A stretch of 29,349 nt of DNA, from positions 1 through 29,349 of the forward strand of contig CAYHGX010000018.1 of NCBI GenBank assembly GCA_964356355.1. Direction: 5' to 3'. The notes under the pieces are model-generated. The model saw only the letters and a program-made list of their open reading frames with translations, made no database searches and was not told the DNA's origin. Shown piece by piece: positions 15,572 to 22,650 of the stretch. Within the stretch, counting starts at the first letter, position 1; each line of letters begins with the position of its first letter. Made by a program: the position numbers and the translations under genes. The DNA is from CAYHGX01 sp964356355. Its GTDB lineage: Bacteria > Patescibacteriota > Gracilibacteria > UBA1369 > LOWO2-01-FULL-3.

Positions 15572-15634
15572 GAGTAGGGAACCGTGAGAGAGCCAGTTGG
15601 TGATAGCCGGCGCCCTGCTTATTCCCTACTCTTT
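15572..15634 (+). terminator. Long structured hairpin between HNH and carrier genes
   Basis: A perfect 10-bp inverted repeat, GAGTAGGGAA (15572-15581) with TTCCCTACTC (15622-15631), is followed by TTT. The 40-nt interior contains GCC.../GGC pairings and GGCGCC, so it may fold as a branched structure. It may act as a terminator for the HNH gene, or as a small RNA or leader element. Confidence 0.5.
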
Positions 15635-15646
15635 AAGCCGTTTTCA

Positions 15647-15655
15647 TGCTATAAT
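15647..15655 (+). promoter_or_regulatory. Extended -10 of the carrier-HEAT gene
   Basis: A perfect TGCTATAAT, the strongest -10 in this part of the window. No clear -35 is visible. The predicted start at about 15662 leaves a leader of roughly 27 nt containing a tiny ORF (ATG 15670 to TAA 15705, MFKLIKSETIS) that overlaps the GTG start of the main gene in another frame. Confidence 0.55.
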
Positions 15656-15688
15656 ATTTGGATTATTTTATGTTTAAACTAATAAAAA

Positions 15689-17959
15689 GTGAAACTATCA
15701 GCTAAATGGAAGAAAATACTGCTTCTCACACCGCTGTTTGGGCTGTTTTCCTTTACAGAGGGCCTTTCTGAAATCATTGGAAATGTACTCTTTGTAGAAC
15801 AGTTTGGAGCTGAAAGTCTGCCATATGTCTATATTTTGGAATCCCTTTTGGTTGCGCTCTTGGCGTTTGGAGTTTCCTTTCTCTTGAAAAAATCCAATCC
15901 GGTAAGGTTGTTGCAAATATTTTCAATTTTTGGCGCAATAATTTTTGCTGGTCTGTTTCTACTTATCCAATACGGATACCCCTTCGCCTATGCCATCTTT
16001 CTGGTCATTAGCAGTGCATTGTTCCTAATTATTACTGGTACGGCCGTGTGGCTTGTGGCCAGCACGTTGAGCACTTTGTATGAGTCCAAATCTGAATTTG
16101 TTTACTATTCGCTGGCTGCGAGCCTTGGTGGAGTGATAGCGGGAATTATTACCTTCGATTTGTCCTCAAGTTTAAACCTATCGAGCCTTATTTTAGTGGT
16201 TTGTGCGGGAATGATATTGGCCATTATTGACCTGTTAATTATTCAAAAATTATTTGGAGAAAAACTGCAGGATTCTATTACTGAGAAGGGAAAAAGCTCA
16301 AAATGGGAGGACATAAAAAAGGCTATCAAGGAATTTGGCATGTCTCGACTCGCAAGGCGGCTCTTCCTGGTAATGACGCTGTTTAATATAGTCTGGTGGA
16401 TCAGCGATTTTGAATATCAAACAATTCTGAGCTCAGCACTTTCTCAGGCAGAGTACGCAAAAATGTTTTCAATTTTGAAGATCGTAAATAATGCAGCAAT
16501 TGTGGTTATGCTCTTTTTTGTTCAGAACTGGATTATTAAGAGCAAGGGCGTTGTGAATACACTGTTTCTATCACCTGTCTTAGTGTTTTTTGCGTTTCTA
16601 GCTCTGTATTTATTACCAACTCCAATGGTGGCGCTGGCTTCAAATGCCATCACTATGCTGATCGGATACTCTACCTTTAATAATTCTAGTCGCTTCGTTT
16701 TCACGGCACTTCCTCATACTATTCGTAATAATGTGGCCACGTTAATAAGCGGAAATTCCGATGCAATTGCCACGCTGATTGCTGGTGGAGGACTAGTTGT
16801 ACTTACTCATTTGGTGGATAATAATCTAATCATCTTAACTGGGTGCGTGCTGCTGATTATAGCTATTTGTGGTGCCTGGTCTTTGAAGAAAGAATATACA
16901 GATCAGATAGTTCATAATCTCAATAATGGAGATGAGGTTGATATGCACTGCGCAATCGAAAATCTTGCTGAACCGGCCTACAAAAAAATGGGGGTAAAGG
17001 AGCTGATGAAATTTTTACAGTGGCATAATTCTTCAACTGAGACAGTGAGAAAAGTGGTATTTGCGCTGGGCAAAATTGATAATATAAAGGTAATTCCGGC
17101 GCTTCTGGAATTGATAAAAAAACATGATGAAACTGTTAAATATTCCGTGATTGAGGCTATTCAGAATTTCTCGAATTTAAATAAACGACTGAGTAAATAT
17201 CCTTTTACCAGAATGAATATCATTGAGGATTATGAAAAAATATTTCTGGAAGAACAGGACAGTGGCCTAAAAACTTTTATTCTAGATAATTTGCGCGATT
17301 TTGGTGAAGAGAAGGCCATTATGTTTATTAAACGTGCGATTAAAGACCACAATCCAAAGGTACGACAAAAGGCTTTATCTGCGATGAGATACTTCCATGA
17401 TCGGGGTATTGGTACTTATGTTAAGCCCTATTTAAAAGACTCGAATCCTCAAATTAGGGCGGCCGCCGTGATAGCCCTTTGGCAGTTTATGGAGCTGCGG
17501 CCGCAACTTATTAAAAATATTAATGAGATAATGTCTGGCCAAGAGAAATTGAGTATTTTGGCATCGTTGAATATGATTGGAATCTTAAATTTTGAGTGGG
17601 AAAAGGAATATGTAAAACCCCATCTTCAGAGTCAAGATGATGAAGTGAGGCGAAAAGCAGTCATTACCATGATGCTTTTGAATGATAGAAGCATTGTAAA
17701 TACTGTGGTTGAAACTCTAATAGGTATTGATGATGATGGAGTTTATTATGCTCGAGCACTAAAGCAAATCAACCCAAAACTTCGCGACAAAATCCTCTTA
17801 GAGGCGCGCAAAATGGGCAAACAGGCAGCTGAAAACTGCATTCAAAGTTTGAAGGACAGCTATCTTAATTTTAGTGATGAAATTGAAGATCTAAGAGCAA
17901 AACAGCAAAGGATCCATCAATCAAAGACCCTTGGTTTACCATTTGAGGAAACAGCCTAA
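15689..17959 (+). CDS. Nucleotide-translocase-like (NTT/MFS-type) carrier fused to HEAT repeats
   Basis: A 756-aa membrane protein starting at GTG. Residues of about 8-410 form roughly 12 membrane helices, beginning ILLLTPLFGLFSFTEGLSE, in an arrangement like ADP/ATP translocase-family (NTT, Npt1) and related MFS carriers. After the last helix (LIILTGCVLLIIAICGAW) a cytosolic tail of about 340 residues carries alpha-helical HEAT-type repeats: VRKVVFALGKI, VKYSVIEAIQNF, VRQKALSAMRYF, IRAAAVIALWQF and VRRKAVITMMLL. NTT-like carriers with HEAT tails are known in several phyla, and the classical NTTs import ATP in intracellular bacteria. Whether this one moves nucleotides is unproven. The stop overlaps the convergent SDR gene by 4 nt. 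The ending is acidic and coiled-coil-like. A GTG start without Shine-Dalgarno is unusual. Confidence 0.75.
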   Translation: MKLSAKWKKILLLTPLFGLFSFTEGLSEIIGNVLFVEQFGAESLPYVYILESLLVALLAFGVSFLLKKSNPVRLLQIFSIFGAIIFAGLFLLIQYGYPFAYAIFLVISSALFLIITGTAVWLVASTLSTLYESKSEFVYYSLAASLGGVIAGIITFDLSSSLNLSSLILVVCAGMILAIIDLLIIQKLFGEKLQDSITEKGKSSKWEDIKKAIKEFGMSRLARRLFLVMTLFNIVWWISDFEYQTILSSALSQAEYAKMFSILKIVNNAAIVVMLFFVQNWIIKSKGVVNTLFLSPVLVFFAFLALYLLPTPMVALASNAITMLIGYSTFNNSSRFVFTALPHTIRNNVATLISGNSDAIATLIAGGGLVVLTHLVDNNLIILTGCVLLIIAICGAWSLKKEYTDQIVHNLNNGDEVDMHCAIENLAEPAYKKMGVKELMKFLQWHNSSTETVRKVVFALGKIDNIKVIPALLELIKKHDETVKYSVIEAIQNFSNLNKRLSKYPFTRMNIIEDYEKIFLEEQDSGLKTFILDNLRDFGEEKAIMFIKRAIKDHNPKVRQKALSAMRYFHDRGIGTYVKPYLKDSNPQIRAAAVIALWQFMELRPQLIKNINEIMSGQEKLSILASLNMIGILNFEWEKEYVKPHLQSQDDEVRRKAVITMMLLNDRSIVNTVVETLIGIDDDGVYYARALKQINPKLRDKILLEARKMGKQAAENCIQSLKDSYLNFSDEIEDLRAKQQRIHQSKTLGLPFEETA

Positions 17960-19011
17960 AGCATATCAATAAACCTCAAAACTTTTGCTAAATTTCCGCC
18001 AATAGGCTCGGCCCAAAGCTTATCGTAGGTAATGTCATCGTATGGAAATCCTTCTCCGTAGCTATTATTTGTTTTATGATAAGCTATACGTTCGTTGTGT
18101 TCCTTCTTACCTTGTCCAACTGATTTCAAAATACCCTTTGCAAACATTTTAATAAAATATGGCAATAAGAGATCCCGTCGACCAGCATTTATTATTTTCA
18201 CATACCAGCGTGGAATCGTTGGATAAATAATATCCTGCACCTCTCTTGCTCCCCTCATCACATTGGAGGTTTCTACCATAAGCTTATCACTTGGGATCGC
18301 CCTGCCTGCAGCAATTCCAAAAAATTCCAATGCCGTTTTCATGTCCTTTATAAATCCATCTACCATGGGTGTCTTATAAATTCCAGGGTAGATCGTAAAA
18401 TAGTCTTCACCATAAATTTCCTTGAGTCTATCCTCGGCCTGGTGCTTTGAATCACCATATTGCTCCAATCCAGGCACTGGGAGTTTATCCTTATATGCTC
18501 CCAAGGAAGCCACATATCCAAACTTTGCATGCTCAGCAATTACTCCGGAGGAGTGGAATGTTTCTCCAATTTTTATGGCTGCATCACGATTAACCTTATA
18601 CATAAGATCAATCTGAGGCTGCTTTTCGGGCTCAGCCTGTCTCTCGTTATGTACCACCGCAACTCCTGCGCAGTGGATGATTCCCGCTACTTCTAGCGAG
18701 TTCTCTCTTACATACTGAATCACTGCAGCAAGTTCCGCATCAACGCTACTTACGTCGTTAAAATCTACTTGTCGATATTGGATTCTAGTTCCTGTAACTG
18801 TATTGGGAAACTCTTGTTGCAGTTCTTCTACACTGTGTTCTTTCCCGAGTGTTTGTAACACATTTGCATGGCTACTACGACCCAGATTTATCACTGTAGA
18901 TCCATCCTCATCCTGCATCAAGCGCTCAACCATAGCCGCACCAATTCCACTGGTGGCTCCAGTTGTAATATAAACACGCCTATTTGCTTGAAGAGATGGT
19001 GAACCTTTCAT
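17956..19011 (-). CDS. Short-chain dehydrogenase/reductase (SDR)
   Basis: A 351-aa NAD(P)-dependent oxidoreductase of the SDR family. The Rossmann motif is TGATSGIG (17-24), the coenzyme-stabilising motif appears as IIHCAG (usual NNAG, with the first Asn changed), the catalytic Ser lies in GYVASLGAY, and the Tyr/Lys pair is YGDSK, preceded by LEQ. It is about 100 residues longer than a classical SDR because of a C-terminal extension with many aromatic and basic residues (about 260-351), which could contact a bulky or membrane substrate. The substrate is not identifiable. It has a plausible promoter (TTGCTT, 16 nt, TAAAAT on this strand, 19063-19036) and ends by overlapping the carrier gene, tail to tail. 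Confidence 0.85.
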   Translation of the reverse strand: MKGSPSLQANRRVYITTGATSGIGAAMVERLMQDEDGSTVINLGRSSHANVLQTLGKEHSVEELQQEFPNTVTGTRIQYRQVDFNDVSSVDAELAAVIQYVRENSLEVAGIIHCAGVAVVHNERQAEPEKQPQIDLMYKVNRDAAIKIGETFHSSGVIAEHAKFGYVASLGAYKDKLPVPGLEQYGDSKHQAEDRLKEIYGEDYFTIYPGIYKTPMVDGFIKDMKTALEFFGIAAGRAIPSDKLMVETSNVMRGAREVQDIIYPTIPRWYVKIINAGRRDLLLPYFIKMFAKGILKSVGQGKKEHNERIAYHKTNNSYGEGFPYDDITYDKLWAEPIGGNLAKVLRFIDML

Positions 19012-19035
19012 ATGTTTGGATTAAGAGAAGACTCG

Positions 19036-19063
19036 ATTTTACAATATTTGCAAAAAAAAGCAA
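19036..19063 (-). promoter_or_regulatory. Promoter of the SDR gene
   Basis: On the minus strand TTGCTT (19063-19058), 16 nt, then TAAAAT (19041-19036). The ATG is at 19011. The rest of the 119-nt gap between znuB and this gene shows no clear terminator. Confidence 0.4.
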
Positions 19064-19130
19064 TAGACGATTTAGAAAGCTCTCCATAAGTAAAAATTGC
19101 GACTTCGATTCCCCTATAAAGAGTCCATAT

Positions 19131-19934
19131 CTATCTTTTTTTCCCTTTCAAGCTCACAACTCCAAACACTCCTAGCATGATCAGCACAATGGTGCCGCCC
19201 GTAGAGAGGTTGAAATAAAAGGAGGCAAATATTCCAGCCACAACAGAGAAGAGGGAGATGATTTCGGCATAAACAATGGTGCGAGTGAAGCTTTGGCGAA
19301 GCTGCAAAGCCGTGATTACTGGAATCACAATTAGGGCCGCAATTAGGAGCACTCCCACAATTGGGATGGAAAGTGAAATAGTGAAGGCGGCGAGAATAAT
19401 AAGCAAAGTATTAATGAATTTCGTAGGAATGCCGCTCACTTTGGCCGCGTCTTCGTCGAAAGTTGTGTAAACCAATTCCTTGAAAAATGCGAAAAGCACT
19501 ACCACCACTACGGCAGCGAGGACGAGGATCGTGTATACATCAGTGGTAGTGACTGTCACGATGCTACCAAATAAATAGTTGAAGAGGCTTGAATTGAATC
19601 CATGTGCCAAACTCAATAGCACCACTGCCAAGGCCAAACTCCCGGAAAGGAAAAGGGCCAGTGCCGATTCTCCATAAATTTTGGACTTGGTTCTTAACCT
19701 CTCGATGCCAAGTGAGGCAAGCACAGAGGCTCCTAGTGCGGTAAAAATTGGATTGATACCCAATAGTAGGCCAATGGCAATTCCCGCTAAGGAAACATGC
19801 GAAAGTGTATCAGCGATGAGGGAGTAACGGCGCAGTACCAAGAAAATCCCGATCAACGGCGCGATGAGCGCCACTATTATGCCAGCCTCCAGCCCACGTA
19901 CCAAAAAGCCGTATTGAAAAATTTCTAGCAACAT
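19131..19934 (-). CDS. znuB: Zinc/manganese ABC transporter permease, ZnuB-like
   Basis: A 267-aa ABC-3 family permease with about eight or nine membrane helices. The N terminus LLEIFQYGFLVRGLEAG leads into the first helix, and the family stretch VLRRYSLIADTLSHVSLAGIA is recognised (shown by its parts LRRYSLIADTLSHVSLAG). A later family motif, IVGVLLIAALIVIPVITAL, is also present. The open frame reaches 20000, but the ATG at 19934, overlapping the end of znuC by 10 nt, gives the family's normal N terminus. It works with ZnuC and ZnuA to import a divalent metal across the cytoplasmic membrane; zinc is most likely. Last gene of the operon. Confidence 0.9.
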   Translation of the reverse strand: MLLEIFQYGFLVRGLEAGIIVALIAPLIGIFLVLRRYSLIADTLSHVSLAGIAIGLLLGINPIFTALGASVLASLGIERLRTKSKIYGESALALFLSGSLALAVVLLSLAHGFNSSLFNYLFGSIVTVTTTDVYTILVLAAVVVVVLFAFFKELVYTTFDEDAAKVSGIPTKFINTLLIILAAFTISLSIPIVGVLLIAALIVIPVITALQLRQSFTRTIVYAEIISLFSVVAGIFASFYFNLSTGGTIVLIMLGVFGVVSLKGKKR

Positions 19935-20674
19935 TTGTGATGGTGAAGAGAAATAGTGGACTTGCTCTCTTTGAGAAAGTCTTCGGGTGTGGAGTGGCAA
20001 GTGAGCGTGCGGTCTACGCAGGCAATGTGCATGGCCTCTTTGCTGATCATTTCAATGTCGTGAGTGATAATCACAAGAGTGAGTCCAAAATCTTGGTTCA
20101 ACTTTTTGAGTAAAGCGTAAAACTCCTCCTGAATGTGACGATCGATGCTGGCCGTAGGCTCATCGAGGAAAATTACTTCGGGGCGGCCGGCAAGAGCCCG
20201 TGCGATAAAAACGCGTTGTTGCTGGCCGCCCGATAAATCACCTATCAGCCTGTCCCGATATTCCAGCATGTCGACCTTCTGTAAAGAGTCTTCCACAATT
20301 TTGTAATCTTCTTCGGTAGTTTTATGAAACATTCCCCTTCTGGCATAGCGTCCCATCAGCACCACCTCGGAAACTGTAGCTGGAAAATTGGCGTCAAAGT
20401 TACTCGCTTTTTGCGGCACATAGCCAATCTTCCACCAGTCCTTGAAATGTTCCATATCGGTATCAAAAAGCTTCACGGTTCCCTTCGTGGGCTTTAGTAG
20501 CCCAAGTATGAGTTTTAGCAAAGTGGTTTTCCCTGCCCCATTTGGTCCAATCATTCCATAGTAGTCTCCTTTGTGAATTTCCAAATTTATATCGCTCAAC
20601 ACCTCGCCCTGCCCGTAGGAGAAGGAGATATCCCTCAACTCAATAATGTTCTTACTGTGATCTATTTTGTGCAT
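19925..20674 (-). CDS. znuC: Zinc/manganese ABC transporter ATPase, ZnuC-like
   Basis: A 249-aa ABC ATPase. Walker A is GPNGAGKTT (43-51), Q-loop GYVPQKA, ABC signature LSGGQQQR, Walker B VIFLDEPTAS, and H-loop IITHD. The C terminus is short and ends in a His/Cys cluster (HHHKCC), which could bind metal; that is an inference. The start overlaps the end of znuA by 13 nt and the end overlaps znuB by 10 nt, so translation of the three is coupled. It energises metal uptake by the ZnuB channel. Confidence 0.92.
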   Translation of the reverse strand: MHKIDHSKNIIELRDISFSYGQGEVLSDINLEIHKGDYYGMIGPNGAGKTTLLKLILGLLKPTKGTVKLFDTDMEHFKDWWKIGYVPQKASNFDANFPATVSEVVLMGRYARRGMFHKTTEEDYKIVEDSLQKVDMLEYRDRLIGDLSGGQQQRVFIARALAGRPEVIFLDEPTASIDRHIQEEFYALLKKLNQDFGLTLVIITHDIEMISKEAMHIACVDRTLTCHSTPEDFLKESKSTISLHHHKCC

Positions 20675-21567
20675 TCCAGTGCAATTTTTAGGTTGTCTAA
20701 GTTTACCTGCATTTCTGTTAAATAGTTTTTCCCGGCTGCGAGATCATCTTCACTTATACCTTCCAAAGGATTAAGCACCAGAGTCTTTGCCCCTACTTCG
20801 CTGGCAATAGTATCAGAAAATCTTGGACTTAATAAACTTTCAAAAAATATATATTTCACGTTAGTCACCTTGGCAAACTCGGCAACTTCAGCAAGTTTTT
20901 TAGCAGAAGGTTCCTCATCTGGTGATAGTCCAGCAATAGAGATCTGTTCAAATCCATAAGCACTTGCAAGATACCCAAAAGCTGAATGGGAAGTAACTAT
21001 CCCCTTTTGTTCGCAGTTGCTTAATGAATTCCGATATTCCTCATCGAGTTTTGCCAACTTCTCTTTTAGACTTTCTGAATTTGCCATATATGTGGCCGCA
21101 TGAACTGGATCGACCTTGGTAAAAGCAGAGGTAATTGCATCAACCATTTGCCTCGCCACTGGCGGACTAAGCCATACGTGTGGATCGTTAACCTGATTAG
21201 TCAAACCTTCTCCTGCCCTTACCAATAAGGTTTTTGAAGAGTCGATGTTTTTTGTGACATTTTCTCCCCACGCTTCAAATCCGGCCCCGTTTAAAATTAA
21301 TAGTCTGCTATCTTGAATCAAGGCCATGTCTCGAGCGGTGGGTTCGTAATCATGAGGCTCGGCTCCGGCTGGCGTAATGTTTTTCACCTGTGCATAGCTG
21401 CCTCCAATTTCACTGGCAAAAAAGTAAAGAGGATAAAAGCTGGTCACCACACTAATTTTTCCATCAGGCGCAGCGGTAGATTTGCCCTTAAAATTCACGA
21501 CCACATAGGCCAAAATCGCCACGAAAATAATTCCAACCAATCCGTTAATTACGTACTTCCTATTCAT
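20662..21567 (-). CDS. znuA: Metal ABC transporter substrate-binding protein, ZnuA-like
   Basis: A 301-aa cluster A-1 binding protein. An N-terminal hydrophobic segment (7-25, INGLVGIIFVAILAYVVV) without a lipobox Cys acts as a signal anchor. Candidate ligands are His72 in AEPHDYEPT, His130 in NDPHVWLSP and His194 in TSHSAFGYLA; the third His rather than Glu points to zinc rather than manganese. The usual fourth-ligand Asp (LDPLG) is here LNPLEG, so Asn266 or Glu269 stands in that area. It lacks the His-rich loop of many ZnuA proteins. The ATG at 21567 forms an ATGA overlap with the fur/zur stop, better than the upstream ATG at 21585. It has no Shine-Dalgarno sequence, consistent with coupling. 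Confidence 0.9.
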   Translation of the reverse strand: MNRKYVINGLVGIIFVAILAYVVVNFKGKSTAAPDGKISVVTSFYPLYFFASEIGGSYAQVKNITPAGAEPHDYEPTARDMALIQDSRLLILNGAGFEAWGENVTKNIDSSKTLLVRAGEGLTNQVNDPHVWLSPPVARQMVDAITSAFTKVDPVHAATYMANSESLKEKLAKLDEEYRNSLSNCEQKGIVTSHSAFGYLASAYGFEQISIAGLSPDEEPSAKKLAEVAEFAKVTNVKYIFFESLLSPRFSDTIASEVGAKTLVLNPLEGISEDDLAAGKNYLTEMQVNLDNLKIALECTK

Positions 21568-21965
21568 ACATTTTTGGTTAAACAATTATGGCAAATGCCG
21601 AAAAATTCTAAGGAATGACTGAGTACTTTGAATTTCTTTTCACTATTAATCCGCTTCTCGAGCTCAACTACATCGTCATTAACCTTAATCTCATCAACCT
21701 TTTTGCAACCCCGGCAAACTATGCGGTGATGATGATGATCGTCGCAGATCCTTTCATAACGTGACTTACCGTCACCGAGGTGCACCTCTTTGATCAGTTG
21801 CTTGACCAAAAGAGCATCCAGCTGGCGATACACCGTGGTCTTATTGGCTTTGCAACCCGCGGAATCAAGTCGTTCTAAAATTTCCATTGCGCTGACCGGC
21901 AGATGGCATTTCTCGAAAATTTCGAGGATTAGTGTGCGAGCTTTGGTGTTGCGTAAATTTTCCAT
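21564..21965 (-). CDS. zur: Fur-family transcriptional regulator, probably Zur
   Basis: A 133-aa ferric-uptake-regulator-family protein. The DNA-binding winged helix includes ANKTTVYRQLDALLVKQLI. The metal-sensing part has DDHHHHRIVCRGCKK (76-89) with a CxxC zinc site (C84/C87), and the C terminus has ICHNCL (C125/C128), so a structural four-Cys zinc site is complete. The gene starts the znuACB operon, which makes zinc the likely signal; iron or manganese is not excluded. The start has no Shine-Dalgarno sequence and lies only 6 nt after the -10 hexamer TGCTATAAT, so the message is probably leaderless. A perfect 7-1-7 palindrome overlaps its -35 element, which suggests autoregulation. Confidence 0.88.
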   Translation of the reverse strand: MENLRNTKARTLILEIFEKCHLPVSAMEILERLDSAGCKANKTTVYRQLDALLVKQLIKEVHLGDGKSRYERICDDHHHHRIVCRGCKKVDEIKVNDDVVELEKRINSEKKFKVLSHSLEFFGICHNCLTKNV

Positions 21966-21971
21966 GGCCCG

Positions 21972-21999
21972 ATTATAGCAGTGTCAAATCTTTTTGCAA
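21972..21999 (-). promoter_or_regulatory. Promoter of zur-znuACB
   Basis: On the minus strand TTGCAA (21999-21994), 16 nt, TATAAT (21977-21972) with TGC before it. The ATG follows 6 nt after the hexamer, so transcription should begin at or next to the start codon. Confidence 0.65.
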
Positions 22000-22009
22000 C
22001 TAAGTTGCA
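21995..22009. promoter_or_regulatory. Candidate Zur/Fur operator, 7-1-7 palindrome
   Basis: TGCAACTAAGTTGCA is a perfect 7-1-7 inverted repeat, the architecture typical of Fur-family boxes. It overlaps the -35 of the zur operon and lies about 72 nt upstream of the divergent gene at 22081, so one site could control both. The exact half-site TGCAACT is not one I can assign to a named consensus. Confidence 0.6.
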
Positions 22010-22080
22010 TTTGCATGCTAATTTGCTTGATGTTAATGAGGAAGAGGCCTAAAATTTCAAATGTTATTAACCAAATTTAT

Positions 22081-22605
22081 ATGGAAAAGAAAACTGGTAA
22101 AGTAAAAATGGCTGATCAGGGTGAATGCTGTGGGATGATGCATGGTCACTGTCATTCACATGGTGGGCGCAGAATTTGTAGATCAATTTTCTCAATTGTG
22201 TTGGTAGTACTGATTATTGGTGCAGTTGTTCATATTGGAGCTTGGGGCAGATATGGCGGAATGATGGAGAATGGATACGGATATGGCTACGGAATGATGG
22301 GCGGATGTCGTGGAGGATCTGAAGGAACCTTTGGAACAATCAGCAAAATCGATAAAAACATGATCACAATTGTTGATAATGCAGGTGAAATGGAAACCTT
22401 CAAAACTACAGCCAAAACTTCAATTTTTAGATTAACAGGTCCGGTTGGACTGGGTGCTTTAAAATCTGGAAATGATGTAATCATCTCAGCAAAGGGTGAT
22501 AGAGACGACGACAATGCCGCAACTAGTGTTCTTGAGGCGAGAACCATCCGTGTAGTTGAGCCAGTTGCTCCAACTGTGCCGGTATCTCCTGCTCTAAAAA
22601 AGTAA
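22081..22605 (+). CDS. Membrane-anchored His/Cys/Met-rich protein with DUF5666-like domain
   Basis: A 174-aa protein, divergent from zur. The N terminus carries a metal-ligand-rich stretch GECCGMMHGHCHSHGG (14-29), followed by one membrane helix (about 34-54, RSIFSIVLVVLIIGAVV) and a Gly/Tyr/Met-rich segment with GYGYGYGMMGGC. The exterior part, FGTISKIDKNMITIVDNAG followed by ...LKSGNDVIISAKGDRDD, has the pattern of DUF5666-type small beta domains. A second possible ATG lies at 22108; I chose 22081. The metal-ligand cluster and the shared palindrome suggest a role in zinc or other metal handling at the membrane; that is inference. An intrinsic terminator follows. Confidence 0.7.
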   Translation: MEKKTGKVKMADQGECCGMMHGHCHSHGGRRICRSIFSIVLVVLIIGAVVHIGAWGRYGGMMENGYGYGYGMMGGCRGGSEGTFGTISKIDKNMITIVDNAGEMETFKTTAKTSIFRLTGPVGLGALKSGNDVIISAKGDRDDDNAATSVLEARTIRVVEPVAPTVPVSPALKK

Positions 22606-22617
22606 GTTAATAAACTA

Positions 22618-22643
22618 AGCACCGTCATAATGGCGGTGCTTTT
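22618..22643 (+). terminator. Intrinsic terminator after the metal-rich protein gene
   Basis: AGCACCGTCA / TGGCGGTGCT (22618-22640) form a stem of about 10 bp with one G-T wobble and a TAA loop, followed by TTTT. It ends the gene at 22081-22605, 12 nt after its stop. The ATG at 22630 inside this hairpin is therefore not a start for the next gene. Confidence 0.8.
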
Positions 22644-22650
22644 GTATATT

